Shown here piece after piece: positions 12,661 to 24,370 of a stretch of 64,000 bases of DNA. Numbering within the stretch: the stretch's first letter is position 1; the number at the start of each line of letters is the position of its first letter. The translations under genes were made by a program, and so were the position numbers. Source of the DNA: Rattus norvegicus. Taxonomy: Eukaryota > Chordata > Mammalia > Rodentia > Muridae. The notes beneath the pieces were generated by a model that saw nothing but the letters and a program-made list of their open reading frames with translations, was not told the DNA's origin and searched no databases. The DNA is taken from the NCBI RefSeq assembly GCF_036323735.1, contig NC_086031.1:35832225-35896224 (forward strand), given 5' to 3'.

Positions 12661-15600
12661 TTCTGAGAACGTTGCATAATATTACGTATGATTACCTCCC
12701 TGTTAGGCAGAGAGTGGATGAAGACAAGTACTGCGGAGCTCCATAATACTCTGCAATTAAACTTTTCAGCCAAGTCAGAAGAACTCCGAGTATCCAAAGG
12801 GAAGAGTAATTAGCTGTAAAGTGGGAGGGAGACAAAGCTGAAATAGCAAGGGCTGTCAAGGTGAGCAGTTCAGAAACGTCTGATGGAAGATAATTGTTTC
12901 TTATTTTACCCAAAAGGATATTTCAAAATTGCTGACTTGACACCTTCTCTTTTCCTTAGAACGCGTCAATGACTATTACTTCAGAAACCATGCACAATTC
13001 CCCGGGAACTTTGTACCCAGTTGGCTTTTATAAACTTTCCAGGTGGTATGGCAGGAATATTTATCAAATGTTTGCGGATCTAGAAATTACTTTGGAAGTC
13101 TAGGAGGTCAGCCTTAGGAGGGATTTTAGTGAAGTAGTTCCCATGCTTTTAGTGAAGGGAACAGATGCTTAGGAAAGAAATGTGGACTTTCCAATGTCTT
13201 AGTCATAGAGACTGAAGAAAATGGTAATTATGCATAATAGTAAACACCTTTATGTGGTATTTGGTGAGGCAAAGTTAGGTAGGAACTAATGATAGGTAAT
13301 ATCTTCTTCATCTATTATTTTCATTCCTCCATCTCTTCTTTCTATTCTTTTTCTTTCTCTCTCTCATATATATATATGAGATTGTCTAGTTCACGGATTA
13401 TTCTGTAAAGTGTTTATGAATACTTGTTTGCATGTGTAGTGTGTCACTTTTCTTAGAGAGATGGGAATGAATACCTGTTAACTTTAAATTCAGAGAAGTA
13501 CCAAAGAAATCGTTCCACTGACATCTAGCTTGAGGATCCAATGACATTATTAAGGTTTCACTTAGGAGTTGCTTAGAGACAACTACAAAGCCTACCCTAG
13601 TCTGGATAACAATTCATGAAAGCTGAGATAATGAAACTTCCTGCACAATTTTAAGGCTTCTCTACAGATCAGAAAGTTGTCTGACCCCAGCAGTCCTTAC
13701 TCATTATATAATCTTTGGGAGGGGCCTTGTAAATCCTGTACATTTCAGGCATTTTTTCTAAACTTATGAGTTGACATCCTAAGTCTTTTAAGTTTTGTTT
13801 ACTTCCTGAATCTTAACAAGCCTCCTTCTAGGATAGAATATTTCAGTTCAGAGGAAATTTCTACATAACCATGTGTTAAAGCACTTCATACATTTTTATG
13901 ATGTCATAAGTGGCAGTCCTTTTGGGATGAGAAACAGAGAAACTGTCATCCTATTTAGTGAATTCTTTTCTGGCATACAGCAAGCCTGTGACTCAACACT
14001 CAAAAGATCAGTTTACTTGAAAATTGGACTGTGTTTTCTATTTTCAAATTCACTTTGCTTTGATACCAAATGAAACCTATTTGGTGTAGAAAATTAAAGT
14101 AGCTGCATTTTACTTCAGCCCAGAGAAATCTTTTTATTTTATTTGCTTCTACACCTTTCCATTTTTCATGACAGCCCCAAATTTTCTTCTCTAAAATTCA
14201 AACAAGTCAATGTAAGCATGGCTGGCAGGCTAAAATGATTATGGGATAATTTGAGTGTGCCAGACCAAACAGAATCCATCACCATTGTTCAGGAACCTAG
14301 AGCATTTTATGACCATGAAAGGATATTTCTGAGCCTTCATAAAATACGTTTACAAACACAGAGGAGGGAACAGGTCATCAAACATCCCCTGATGTAATTC
14401 TTTATATTCAAATTTATACCCCAAAATATAAGCCTTACATATGATGATTCTACTTCACTACCTCAGTACAAACTGAAAGGCAAGTTGGCACTGTTGGAAT
14501 GATGGATCTACATATAGGTTCCCAGTAGGCTTTTAGATTTAATAAATGCTATTTAAAGCTTGAATAACTGGTCCAGAAAATTAACTCACAGACGTACAAG
14601 GATGAAGAGAAGATGAGTTAACAATCGGATGGGAATTGGAGTCTAATTGATGGACCGACCCAGTGTGTGCACTTAGTTTCAAGCTATCTGTGACTGTGTG
14701 TTCTGTTGTTATTGCTTTGAGATGAGGTTTTGAGTTTGCTGTACTTCTTTGGGGGTTTGGATTGGTTTTCCATCTCACCTACTTTGCACTCTGAGAATTA
14801 TGTCCTTGTAATTCTTCCCTGCGCAACTCTGGAGGCACACCTTCCCTCTGGGTGTTTGGAGTCACTAAGAACTATTACTGAAGCCTACGCAAGGTTGGAG
14901 CTCCTAAGAATTATTCTGTTACTTGGACATTTGAGAATTTTTCGTCTGCTTTCAGGATAAATGAAGTTGTTTTTGACAGAAGGAAAAAGGGATAGATGAT
15001 CAGAGCTTATCAAAGAGCAGCTCCTTTTTTTCTCTCTCATTTCTCAGTTACGTTACATCCAAAATACAGTCCTGAACTGTGGAGATGACCCAGTGGTTCA
15101 ACATGTAACACATAAATGTGAGTCTTACTCTTGCACTTCCCTCGTTGCTCCCGCTCTGTTTCTTCATCCCTTCCCCCCATCCATGTGCTCATGGCCAGCC
15201 TCTACTTCTCTTCTCTGTTCTCTCTCTGTATTTCACTGTCTCTATTACTCTCTTTACTCCCCTCCCCATGTCCTGAATAAACTAAAAACAAAACAAAACA
15301 AACAAACAAAGACACATAAGTGTGAGACTATAGTTTGGGGTGTCTAGAACTTCATAGAAATTTGAGAAGGATGTATGTGGCAGCCACATGTAACACCAGC
15401 CTTGGAAGGCAGAAACAGGAATTGCCAGAGTGAGTCATTAGGCAGGGGAGCCATATCATTGAGATCTGATCTTTTACCCAGAGACCCACATCAATGTCCA
15501 AGGTAGGAAAGCAGACTAAAATGAGCCCAAGTATTAATTTTCATCACCTACATGTACCATATACATGCATATTCCTCCCCAAAACACATGAAAAGTAGTA

Positions 15601-15710
15601 TAAGGAAAAATTTGATTTTGTATATCTTTGGCATAGGAGATTTTAAAATACGTAAATAATCCTTTAAATAAAATTCCTAAGATGGGAAGTTTTTTCTGGC
15701 CTACCACCAC

Positions 15711-15711
<1 letters not shown>
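12661..15711. other. Long stretch without recognised genes or repeats
   Basis: Mostly unassigned sequence. Small items: (TA)n at about 13365-13378 and a CAAA-rich run at 15290-15312. 15361-15600 has a possible highly degraded B4-like segment. No frame longer than about 85 codons and no coding-like composition. Confidence 0.5.

Positions 15712-15757
<46 letters not shown>
15712..15757. repeat. (TG)23 microsatellite
   Basis: Uninterrupted TG dinucleotides. Confidence 0.97.
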
Positions 15758-15758
<1 letters not shown>

Positions 15759-16144
15759 GCATGAATAATCTCAGGTATGAAAGCTAGAATGGACGCAGGA
15801 GAGGATAGGGCAGAATATGTGTATTAATGTGAGTTCTGCAGCCTTCTCCCAGAGGAAGCTGGGAATTGTAACCATGTTATAGAGTGTCCCATCTTGAGGC
15901 AAGTGTGTTGGCCATTTTATGCTAGAATTAGACATTGGCTACAGAAACTCTGATTTTTCCATTGGAAGATGCATAATCTCTCAGGTATTTATAGTTGAAA
16001 TGGAAGCACTCATTACTTATGGGTAATTTTCTAAGGAAGGAAGCAAATGTGATTACTTAACAACCAGCACTCACCATACCTTGGGAATATGTTCCCCAGG
16101 TCTAAAAGAGTTTGAGGGCAGGATCCCAATGGTGTACATTAAAA
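15758..16144. other. Nothing recognised
   Basis: Unassigned sequence between a TG array and an L1 tail. Confidence 0.5.
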
Positions 16145-16213
16145 GAAAAGAGGTACCAGGAAGGGAAATAACAATCAAAATGTAAATAAGAAATACTCAA
16201 GTTAATAAAGATT
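16145..16213 (+). mobile_element. Extremely 5'-truncated L1 tail, plus strand
   Basis: ATGTAAATAAGAAATACTCA followed by AGTTAATAAAG is identical in kind to the L1 3' terminus at 61-130 (reverse complement). Only about 60 nt of L1 are present, then an A-tract (16214-16228), then a SINE. A minimal target-primed insertion. Confidence 0.85.
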
Positions 16214-16228
16214 AAAAAAAAAGAAAAA

Positions 16229-16373
16229 AGGGGCTGGAGAAATCATTCATCAGTTAAGAGTCCTTGCTGTTATTGAAGAAGATTGGAGTCTGGTTCTCAG
16301 TACCAAAGTCTTAGGGCAGCTCACAATCACCTACAATCTCAGTTCTAGGTAATACAGAGCCCTCCTTTGGGCC

Positions 16374-16429
<56 letters not shown>

Positions 16430-16440
16430 ATAAAATTAAC
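16229..16440 (+). mobile_element. B3/B2-type SINE with (CA)n tail
   Basis: Head GGGGCTGGAGAAATCATTCA, then a degenerate body with TTCTCAGTACC and CTCACAATCACC, ending in (CA)26 at 16377-16428. It abuts the A-tract of the tiny L1. Confidence 0.85.
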
Positions 16441-16589
16441 ATTTCTCAACATTTCTTTTTTAAATTCTATCACATGTTTATCATAGTATATCATAGTATT
16501 CTTTTTGTGATTTATTAATAAACATTTTCTTCTAATCTACTTAATTTACTATCCCAAGATGTTCTCCTACTATTTGTCACATTGCCAAC

Positions 16590-16745
16590 ATTAAAATGGG
16601 TGATAGTTATAGATGTAGAGCCAGTGGATCAAAAGGTGTGTGGACTAATTATGCTTTCTCTAAATTCCCCTTTGTAGGCATTTTTTTCAATTTAGGTTCA
16701 CACCAGCAGTGCAAAGACTTTTGTCTCCATATGCTCAGGGAAGGA
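16590..16745 (-). mobile_element. Ancient L1 fragment, minus strand
   Basis: AGCCAGTGGATCAAAAGGTG and TTCACACCAGCAGTGCAAAG follow the order of the ORF2 C-terminal region of old mammalian L1s in antisense. Low identity, no frame left. Confidence 0.5.
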
Positions 16746-17007
16746 TATTGCCAAATTTATTACTATTACCCACTAGAAAGAAAACTATCCAGGCTATTTT
16801 GCAAAGACAGTCTCTCAAACTGTCAAGTTTCGTGTTTAATTTTTAAATCTGCTATTTGCAGTTGAAAATTGTTTAAAAGAAACTCCTTTGATACACCTGG
16901 GTGAAATCAGAAGCCTCACCATAGTTCAAAGAATGCTGTGCATTTTGCTTATCCTTTTATGAAAGCTTATATTTGTATATTTATGCCTTACATGCAACAT
17001 TTGGGTA

Positions 17008-17358
17008 GTGGCTTGAATGAAAATTTCCTCACTGTCTTGGTCGTTTGAGTTTTTGGTCCACATTTAATGGCATGATTTGGGAGGTCAGGAGGAGGTGTGG
17101 TCTTGTGGACGAAGTATGTTATTGGAAGTGATTGTTGACAGTTTAAGGTCCTGCTCTATTTCAAACTCACTAACTGCTTCTTGCTGGCAGTTTGAAATGT
17201 TAGCTTCTAGCTGCTCATGCTACCACACCTGCGCACAACTGACATTCTTTGCCACAGTGGACTTGTATCCCTCTAGAACTGTAAGTCGAAATTAACTATT
17301 TCTTTTATAAGTTACTTTGGTCATTGCATTTCTATCACAGCAAAATAAGAATAACCAA
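17008..17358 (+). mobile_element. LTR-like repeat (MaLR-type outline), plus strand
   Basis: Starts TGGCTTGAATGAAAATTTCC, has AGGAGGTGTGGTCTTG and AGAACTGTAAGTCGAAATTA, and ends TTTGGTCATTGCATTTCTAT-CACAGCAAAATAAG. The TG start, the late AATAAA-like signal and this tail recur many times in the window. I recognise the family as abundant in rodents, but I cannot assign the subfamily. Confidence 0.7.
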
Positions 17359-17957
17359 TTCAATATCCCCTTTATCCTACTGAACAGTGAGTTCCATTAA
17401 AGAGGAACTGCCCATGCAAGAAATGACTGCTTGGTTAAAGTGCTATGAATAAGAGTCACAGTACTCAGACTTAAATGGGACATGTTTAATGTTCTTCCCC
17501 AAGGCTTGGGGAACATTGAGGAAGAGAAGAAGAAAAAAAGTAAGAGTTAAAGAATAGAGAGGAACACTATGGAGTGCTGCGTTTTTGAGAATGGTGACAT
17601 AACTGTCATATTCACAGATTCACAGTAGTTCTGGTTACCTGCAGAAGTTCTGCCCAAGATCAAGACAGTCCACCTTACAGAATGGGTGGGGGAAGTGTTT
17701 CCAGGACACATCCTTTACTGAGAACTGCTGGCACTTGATAGCTACTGGACCAGGAAGAATTACTGTCTTTGGAGGGCTGCTCTAAGTTTCCCATATTTCA
17801 ATGGATAACTCCACCTTCACACATGCATGAATAGAACAGATTGAATTTAGTGGATTATCAATATAATAAGAAAATGAAGGTGAAAGGAAGACATGTCAAG
17901 AAGGCTTTGGGTAGATGGGAAGGAAAAACCAAAGGGTGAATATGATCATATTTCATT
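17359..17957. other. Nothing recognised
   Basis: Unassigned sequence without coding-like frames. Confidence 0.5.
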
Positions 17958-18045
17958 ATATACATATACACATACACATACATCATATACATATACATCA
18001 TATTCCTATACACACACACATATACATACACATATACATATAATT
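17958..18045. repeat. Degenerate (CATA)/(CA) low-complexity tract
   Basis: Alternating TATACATA and CACA motifs. Confidence 0.9.
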
Positions 18046-18094
18046 CATTTGATAGTGGCTGCCTGATATTATTACTTGTTGTGTTAAAAAGTAA

Positions 18095-18700
18095 AAAGCT
18101 CCCTCAGACATGGGTGGTAGCTCTCTCACTAGTTCGGGCTCCCTCAGGCCATAGAGCACCGTGCTAATTTATCTCAGCGGCTCCACTCTGGCCGTGGTAC
18201 TCTCTAACCCGGGCGGTCTGCAAGCCATTCTAGCATGGCACCTTGCCCTACTGCTTTGCTTTCACTCACAGTTCCTTTGGCGCGTTGTTACCACGCCAGG
18301 CATACACACCCAATTCTGTGGAAGGCTTGGTGCGTCCTGCCACTGCACCTTCTCTTGAACTCAGTTAAGTTGCCACATGAAAGAACACACCATACAATAA
18401 CCTCTGATCCAATTGAGAAGATACAATTTGCCCATCTAGACAGCACAAAATCCTGTACACACCCATCATTTAAAAATATTCATAAAACCCTGTATCTATG
18501 CACAGAGAAGAATTTTAACATCTGCGGCTATGTCCATTCAGCTCCTCAATCCAGTGACTTCTCCCCTGCTTCTCCCTGCCTTCTAACACCTCTGTTCCTG
18601 CCTCCCTTCCTCCTTATCCAATGTCAGGCCTCATTTTATCTTGTCTGCCTTCACCTGCATAATGACATCAACCTGCATACTTTACTTAACTTTCTATAAA
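18095..18700 (+). other. Compositionally distinct block of unknown origin
   Basis: GC-richer than its surroundings with several CpGs between about 18170 and 18340, then pyrimidine-rich to 18700. A frame of 154 codons (18235-18699) is open. Its product is rich in H, C and L with no recognisable domain and reads like translated non-coding DNA. The block may be a piece of an endogenous retroviral or other dispersed repeat that I cannot name. No function is proposed. Confidence 0.4.
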
Positions 18701-19071
18701 AATAAAATGATGAATATCTCACCAACTTCTTAATAGTTTTTATGTAAACTTCACTGTTTTACTTTCAGCAACAAAGCCATCAGACTTTTGTTATTTGGAG
18801 GGTATTTATGTCTGTGCTACAGAAACAAGACGTGTAAAAACACCCTGGGGAGTGGGGACATTTTGTCCCCAGTTATCCTGTCAAGAATCCTAGCACTTCA
18901 ACTCTCCAGCAATGGAAAATATGTCAGTCAACATTCTGGATATTTATCCAAAGAAAATATATGTGTCTGAAGTGCTTTCCCTCTGAGCAAAAGTGGGGTG
19001 TGTGTACACTGAAGGTCATAAATGCCTTTGAAGAGGAGACAGGAAGGTAGGGGAGATAGATAAAACACTAA
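18701..19071. other. Nothing recognised
   Basis: Includes a small perfect hairpin GGGGACA-TTT-TGTCCCC at 18854-18870, probably by chance. Confidence 0.5.
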
Positions 19072-19250
19072 ATAGGCATGGCAAGATGGCTCACCACATA
19101 AAGGGACCTCACCAGGCCTGACAACATAAGTTCTATTCCTGGGACTTACATGGTGGAAGGAAAGACTACAGTGATGAAAGTTGTCCTTTTTCTCCACAGG
19201 AGAGTCCTTGCAGATACATTCCCTTCCCCATGCAAATAAATGTAACAAAC
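19072..19250 (+). mobile_element. RSINE1/B4-type SINE, plus strand
   Basis: GGCATGGCAAGATGGCTCAC, CCAGGCCTGACAACATAAGT and ACATGGTGGAAGGAAAGACT are the family landmarks; the tail is CAAATAAATGTAAC. Confidence 0.82.
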
Positions 19251-19985
19251 GTGAAGAAAAAATAAGTCGATAATAATAAATAATACTGTGGCTTTGTTTG
19301 GAGGGAGATTTAGACCATTTTATTGCATGGTACAAAAAAAATCTGTCAAAAATATTACTTAAATAGCTCCAAGTACACTGCATATTTTGGAAGGCAATTT
19401 TGAGTGTAATTAGTAAAGAAAAATGAAAGGAATTAAGGGAAAAAGAAGATGCAATGTTTCATTCACTTGCTTTTCCACTCTGTTGCACTCTAAAATCCAT
19501 TAATTAGATTCACATTGCATAATACAATTTTCCTAATTCCCAATATTTTAAGTGGTATTTTGCTGCAGATGCAGCATAAAGTCAAACAAACACAGTTTTC
19601 TAGAGAAAAAGAATGAGGCACTAGGATTCAAATTAAATTCTAATATCTATTTTGGCCGTTTTGCATTCATTTTTATTGATTATAATTTTTCCTTGGGTAG
19701 TGGTTGGTTTAGTCATCTTAAAAAAGAGTTCTGAAATGTCATGTGTACACAATGTTTTCTGTTTTCAAGGTTTAAACTTTAACAGTGGCAACATGGCATG
19801 GAGGTGTTTCTTCTGGAAGCACTATGTGAATGGATATGCACATGGAATTTATTATAAACAGCTTAAGATTGTTCACAAGACCACAGGACCTCACACAGCT
19901 CTCATTGCCAACACAGCAGATGTTGAGGATGGTTGGAGTGTGTATGTCTGCATTTGGACACAGAAATGACTTATAGTTAAGACTG
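19251..19985. other. Nothing recognised
   Basis: AT-rich. A 105-codon frame (19652-19969) shows no known motif and ends at a B3 boundary; I do not call it a gene. Confidence 0.5.
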
Positions 19986-20180
19986 TTTATAATTATATAT
20001 ATGTATGTATCTGTGTGGGGTATGTGAATTTGAGTACAGGCACTTATAGAGGCCAGGAGGGAACATCAGATCCCCTGGAGATGGAGTTACAGGCTATTGT
20101 CAGGAACCCAATGTAAGTGAGTGTTTGAAACTGAGTCCTGGCCCTCTATAAGAGCTCTTAATCCATGAACCATCTCGACA
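19986..20180 (-). mobile_element. B3 SINE, minus strand
   Basis: TATAGAGGCCAGGAGGGAAC, CCCCTGGAGATGGAGTTACA and TAAGAGCTCTTAATCCATGA are the antisense B3 landmarks. Confidence 0.87.
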
Positions 20181-20734
20181 TGGAAATCCAGTTCCCAATA
20201 TCTGAATTTAATTTCTGCAAAAGTTTCTATATTTGCATAAGCAATTCACCTGATTTAAATATTCCTTGTTATAAAACACAGTAATGTATGATTTAATATT
20301 CTCAATTCATCTCCTACTGAGTCACTGTGAGGTCTCGGCTGATCAAATCTCTCATGGTGACATTTGCAGCTGTAGGACTGCCAGGCTGTCAGCCAATGTG
20401 AGTTCATCATGCCAGGGCAGCACATCCAAAAGACTACAGAGAGAGCACAAGCCACTCAAACAGGAGCTCTTCCAGCTCTTCTTTAGCAATGGTAAAGGGG
20501 TAACTCATGAAAGATGCAAATGTGGTGATAATTTCATGAGTGGAAGAGAGGCTCGTCTGTCCCAGAATCATCTCTCCTTTTGACAGTGCGTGTTAACCTT
20601 TGAGTTGAAGTTAATTGGAGCCGTTGGAGGCACCTGCTGGGACACAGTCAGGGCCTTTTGCACAGAGATTCTCACTGCTCTATTGCGGAAGCTTCTTGAA
20701 TCTATGTCATTACTTCCATCCTTTTAATAAGCTT
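20181..20734. other. Nothing recognised
   Basis: Unassigned. A 99-codon frame (20284-20583) lacks any recognised domain. Confidence 0.5.
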
Positions 20735-21010
20735 CTTGTGTTTGCGTGTATTATTTATGTGTACACGTGGGCATGCTTGTATGCGTATGTGCATGGGGAG
20801 ATCAGAGGATAACCATGGATGTTATTCCATGGGTGTAGCCTCCGTTCGTTTTTGTGACCTGGCCTCCCAGTGGTCTGGAACTCCCTGCTTTGCCCAAATT
20901 GACTGGCCAGAGAGCCTGAGGCCCTAACCTGTTCCCATTTCCCCAGCACTGGAGTTATTAGTGGGTATGATCCTGCATACCTTTTTCATATGGATTCTAG
21001 AGATTGAGTT
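20735..21010 (-). mobile_element. B4-like SINE, minus strand
   Basis: TGTGTTTGCGTGTATT... start, ACTGGCCAGAGAGCCTGAGG, CCCCAGCACTGGAGTTATTA and AGAGATTGAGTTCAGG outline an antisense B4 (B1-ID fusion). A (GTTT)n run follows at 21018-21050. Confidence 0.75.
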
Positions 21011-21050
21011 CAGGGTTTTGTTTTTGTTTGTTTGTTTGTTTGTTTGTTTG

Positions 21051-21479
21051 CTTTTTTACTACCAGAGACCCCTGTTTTAAAGTAAAAAGAATTGATCACT
21101 GTTTTGCTGAATTAAATAAGATAGAAATGAACTTTTTGACTCTTTTGTTTTGAGCCATTATACCAACTTTCGCTGAATGTTAAGTATTCAGTGTAGAGGA
21201 GTGACTAAGTTGATGTTTTCATAAACCTTGTCCACTGTAAGCTAGACAGGCTGGGAGCCCAGCAGCCTTGGTTTTGTGGGGAAGGAAGTATGCCAACACA
21301 GAGGGGAGAAGGCCATGTTAGAAAAAGCAGAGGGAAGATGAGGGTTTAAATGTGGTCCTTTGGGAAGGAAGTACATCCTACAGGAAAAAATGCAGACTTA
21401 TCCCTGCCTGTACTATCTCTGAGCACTTTAATAATATCGGATACTCACTGAAGCCTTTTCACATAAATGAGTGGGTGAC

Positions 21480-21481
<2 letters not shown>
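21051..21481. other. Nothing recognised
   Basis: Unassigned sequence ahead of a compound microsatellite. Confidence 0.5.
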
Positions 21482-21517
<36 letters not shown>

Positions 21518-21563
21518 GCTGTTGTTGTTGTTGTCTGTCTATTTATTTATTATTTATTTATTT
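21482..21563. repeat. Compound microsatellite (TG)n(GTT)n(ATTT)n
   Basis: (TG)17 at 21482-21516, then GTT units to 21534, then TATT/ATTT units to 21563. Confidence 0.95.
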
Positions 21564-21984
21564 TTAATAAGGTCTCACTACACAGCTGCAACACAGTATT
21601 TTTATTTTAAGTTGAAACATTCCATCATTCCATTAATAGTGTAAATACAAACAATACTTATTAATATCAGGAAGCCCCTGAAATTTACAAGACCCCTCTC
21701 TTGCAGTAACATCTGTTAGGGAAAGTAGACTCTCTAACCTATTAAGCTGCCTTCCTTCACACAATAGATCCAAGGATGCATTTTTCATGAATCATTAACC
21801 ATGCTGGGGTGGGTTTTCCTGTTATGTGATTGTCATAAGATACTCCTATAATTAACTCCTCACACACACTCCTATAAGTAACACAAAAAAAACCTCACTG
21901 GTTCACTACACTAGATTTGAGTAGTGTTGTTTCTTTTCACAGTGGTCAATCATTTCTCATAGCATGATTTTGCAGGAAAAGTCA
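21564..21984. other. Nothing recognised
   Basis: AT-rich unassigned sequence. Confidence 0.5.
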
Positions 21985-22082
21985 CACAATAGGAGCCTTT
22001 GGAGCCTAGGCTGGTCTTAAACTCGATTCTATTGAAGCCTCACAATGCTGGGATTACAGGAATTTGCTATGATGTCTGCCTC
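21985..22082 (-). mobile_element. Old B1-like SINE fragment, minus strand
   Basis: GAGCCTAGGCTGGTCTTAAA and CACAATGCTGGGATTACAGG are antisense B1 landmarks. Confidence 0.72.
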
Positions 22083-23624
22083 AAATGAGTAGTTTTTGCA
22101 GCACCAGGAATTTAAGTGATTTACTCTTAACAAACCTGAAATTGAAAACTAGTATTGTTTTAGTGGTAGAAGAGAAAGTCAACTATTTAGGCAGTCCGCT
22201 AAATGTAACACTCTAGTACATGATCAGTCTCATAAACAAAACATGTACATTGGTTGTGATCGGGCAGCAAACTTCCTTAATAACCATCTGTCAGGCAACA
22301 TACTCCATAAACCATCTGCTGTAAAATGAGCCTAAAAAAATATGTTCCTCTTAGAGCTTGGTGGGTGACTAGATTAGAAGTCAAGGCTGTAGACCCAGCT
22401 GATGGGATAAATTATTGTCAGGAAGCAGCAGGAATCAAGTCCAGAATTAAAAAAGAAAAAGACTGGTAATGAAGTATCACATTGATGTCTTGTCAGAAAT
22501 AGACTGTGGAAAAAAAATTCCAGTTCTCTGAATAAGAACAGAAAAAAAACCCTTGAATTCAATTTTAATTCCTTAAATATAGTTTAGCTATATTTAGAAA
22601 TTGTTATTGGAGTTTTTGGAACAAGTCTATGTGTGGAGTGTGTGTGCACCTAGGCATCTGTGTTTACCCATGTGTAGGTTCTATGTGTATGTGCTAGATG
22701 CACTTCACTGACTGAGGAAGCCATCTCTCCAGTCACTGTGTCTTTTAATTTTCCTAGAAGTGAACATGGGCACAAATGGGGTATGTAAAAATTTCCAGAC
22801 CTTTAGGTAATTTGGTCATGAGTGGACACCAGAGGCTGGAACATGCACACATTTATCCTAGATCATCATAATGCTAGGGACCAGTGCAAGAAACATTTTC
22901 AGAATGCAGAATTGTAAGCAGCTCTATATTTTTTTCTCGTTGCCTCATGAATGTTGAAAGATTGACACCCCCACAGCACTCCTGCCTTGAAGTGCTACAA
23001 GGTGTATTCACTTTTCAATATTTATATTTTTCAGTCTTTATTTTCAGAAGCTAAACATTGTCACTTAAGCCCAAAGGGTTCCTTTAGCAAGTCTCTCCCT
23101 AACAGTGAAGTTTTAGTCTTTTATTTGACTAACTTAAAAGTTCTGTCCTCTTATTTTTTTCTCTTCTTCTTCTTTTTCCTCCTGCCATCAAGTTTGCAGA
23201 GGGAAGCTGGAGATGTATTTTAACCTAATTGTTTTTGACAGGCCAACTGTACCAAACAGGATGAAATTATAACCTTTTCAGTTAATTGTTGTGATTATCT
23301 ACTTAGCATAATGTGCTTGCTTGTCACATTGAGGAGATGCCTGCTGGGAGGATGTGCCTGGCGGCTTCAAGGTATGAAGGGTGTGACTTAAAATTTCATT
23401 AAGAAAAAAAATAAAATAAAATCGTGTGCACGTTAAGGACTGGGACAGGCACTGGTCCAGGCCTTTAGCTTTCTGCTGATGAGTACGTTTCTGGAAACCT
23501 TCTCAGGCCTGTGTGCTTTCTGTTATAAGAACTTGAGAGAAAATAATGAACTTCAGATTTGGTGACTATTTTGGCTAGATTATGAAATATCCCTTACAGA
23601 TTCATGTGTTTCAACATCTATTCT
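22083..23624. other. Mostly unassigned; one old SINE trace
   Basis: 22620-22740 (CACTGACTGAGGAAGCCATC-TCTCCAG at its end) looks like an eroded B2/B3 in minus orientation. The remainder is AT-rich without coding-like frames. Confidence 0.5.
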
Positions 23625-23637
23625 CCAGCAGGTGGCG
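23625..23637 (+). promoter_or_regulatory. CTCF-like motif
   Basis: CCAGCAGGTGGCG fits the core of the CTCF consensus (CCASYAGRKGGCRS). It lies outside any recognised SINE. Motif evidence only. Confidence 0.4.
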
Positions 23638-23739
23638 ATGTTTGGAAGGTAATAGAATTAGTGGCTTGCTGGTGGAAGTAAGGCAGGAAGTACATCATTA
23701 GGGGCGGGCTTTGAAACTTGAAACCCTGAGGCCATTTTT

Positions 23740-24175
23740 CCTTTCCTCTCCTCTCCTCTCCTTTCCTTTCCTTTCCTTTCCTTTCCTTTCCTTTCCTTTC
23801 CTTTCCTCTCCTTTCCTTTCCTCTCCTCTCCTCTCCTCTCCTCTCCTCTCCTCTCCTCTCCTCTCCTCTCCTGTCCTCTCCTCTCCTGTCCTCTCCTCCC
23901 CTCCCCTCCCCTCCCCTCCCCTCCCCTCCTCTCCTCTCCTCTCCTCTCCTCTCCTCTCCTCTCCTCTCCTCTCCTCTCCTCTCCTCTCCTCTCCTCTCCT
24001 CTCCTCTCCTCTCTTCTCCTCTCCTTTCCTTTTCCTTTCCTTTCCTTTCTTTTTCCTTTCCTTTTCTTTTCTTGCTTGCTTGATTTCTTCCCTCCCTCCT
24101 TTCTTCCTTCTTTCCTTCCTTCCTCCTTCCTTCCTTCCTCCTCTTCCCCCTCCTCTTTCTCCTTTTATTCTTCTC
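23740..24175. repeat. ~435-bp polypyrimidine/polypurine tract
   Basis: Plus strand is nearly pure C+T: (CTTTC)n and (CTCTC)n pentanucleotides, a (CTCCC)n block at about 23895-23930, a long (TCTCC)n run to about 24015, then CTTTC and TTCC units. Only rare G or A interruptions (GTCC at 23872 and 23887, GCTTGCTTG near 24073). Long overlapping open frames on both strands (163 and 166 codons, L/S/P-rich or K/E/R/G-rich) are artefacts of the repeat. Confidence 0.97.
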
Positions 24176-24199
24176 TGTTTCCTGCTTGCTGATAACATG

Positions 24200-24370
24200 T
24201 AATCAGCCTTCTCCTAACTACCAGCATGGCCTTGTACTTCAACTACCATGCCTTCCTTGCCATGATGGTCCATATCCTCTCTGGCACTCTAAGTCAAAAT
24301 AAACTTTTTCTTCCATAATTTGCTTTTTGTCAGTTTTCTTTTTAATTATGACAACAGAAAAATTCCTAAT
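24200..24370 (+). mobile_element. LTR-like repeat, 3' half, plus strand
   Basis: CTAAGTCAAAATAAACTTTT, then TTTGTCAGTTTTCTTTTTAA and ACAACAGAAAAATTCCTAAT, the same tail type as 17280-17358. It may extend upstream into the pyrimidine tract. Confidence 0.65.

Noticed and set aside
18235..18699. 154-codon plus-strand frame
   Set aside because: No domain and a composition like translated non-coding DNA; kept only as a block of unknown origin.
18854..18870. Perfect hairpin GGGGACA-TTT-TGTCCCC
   Set aside because: A 7-bp stem is expected by chance in 64 kb; no terminator or RNA context.
23698..24202. Long overlapping open frames on both strands (163 and 166 codons)
   Set aside because: They lie wholly within the polypyrimidine repeat and give low-complexity peptides; stop codons are simply absent from such DNA.
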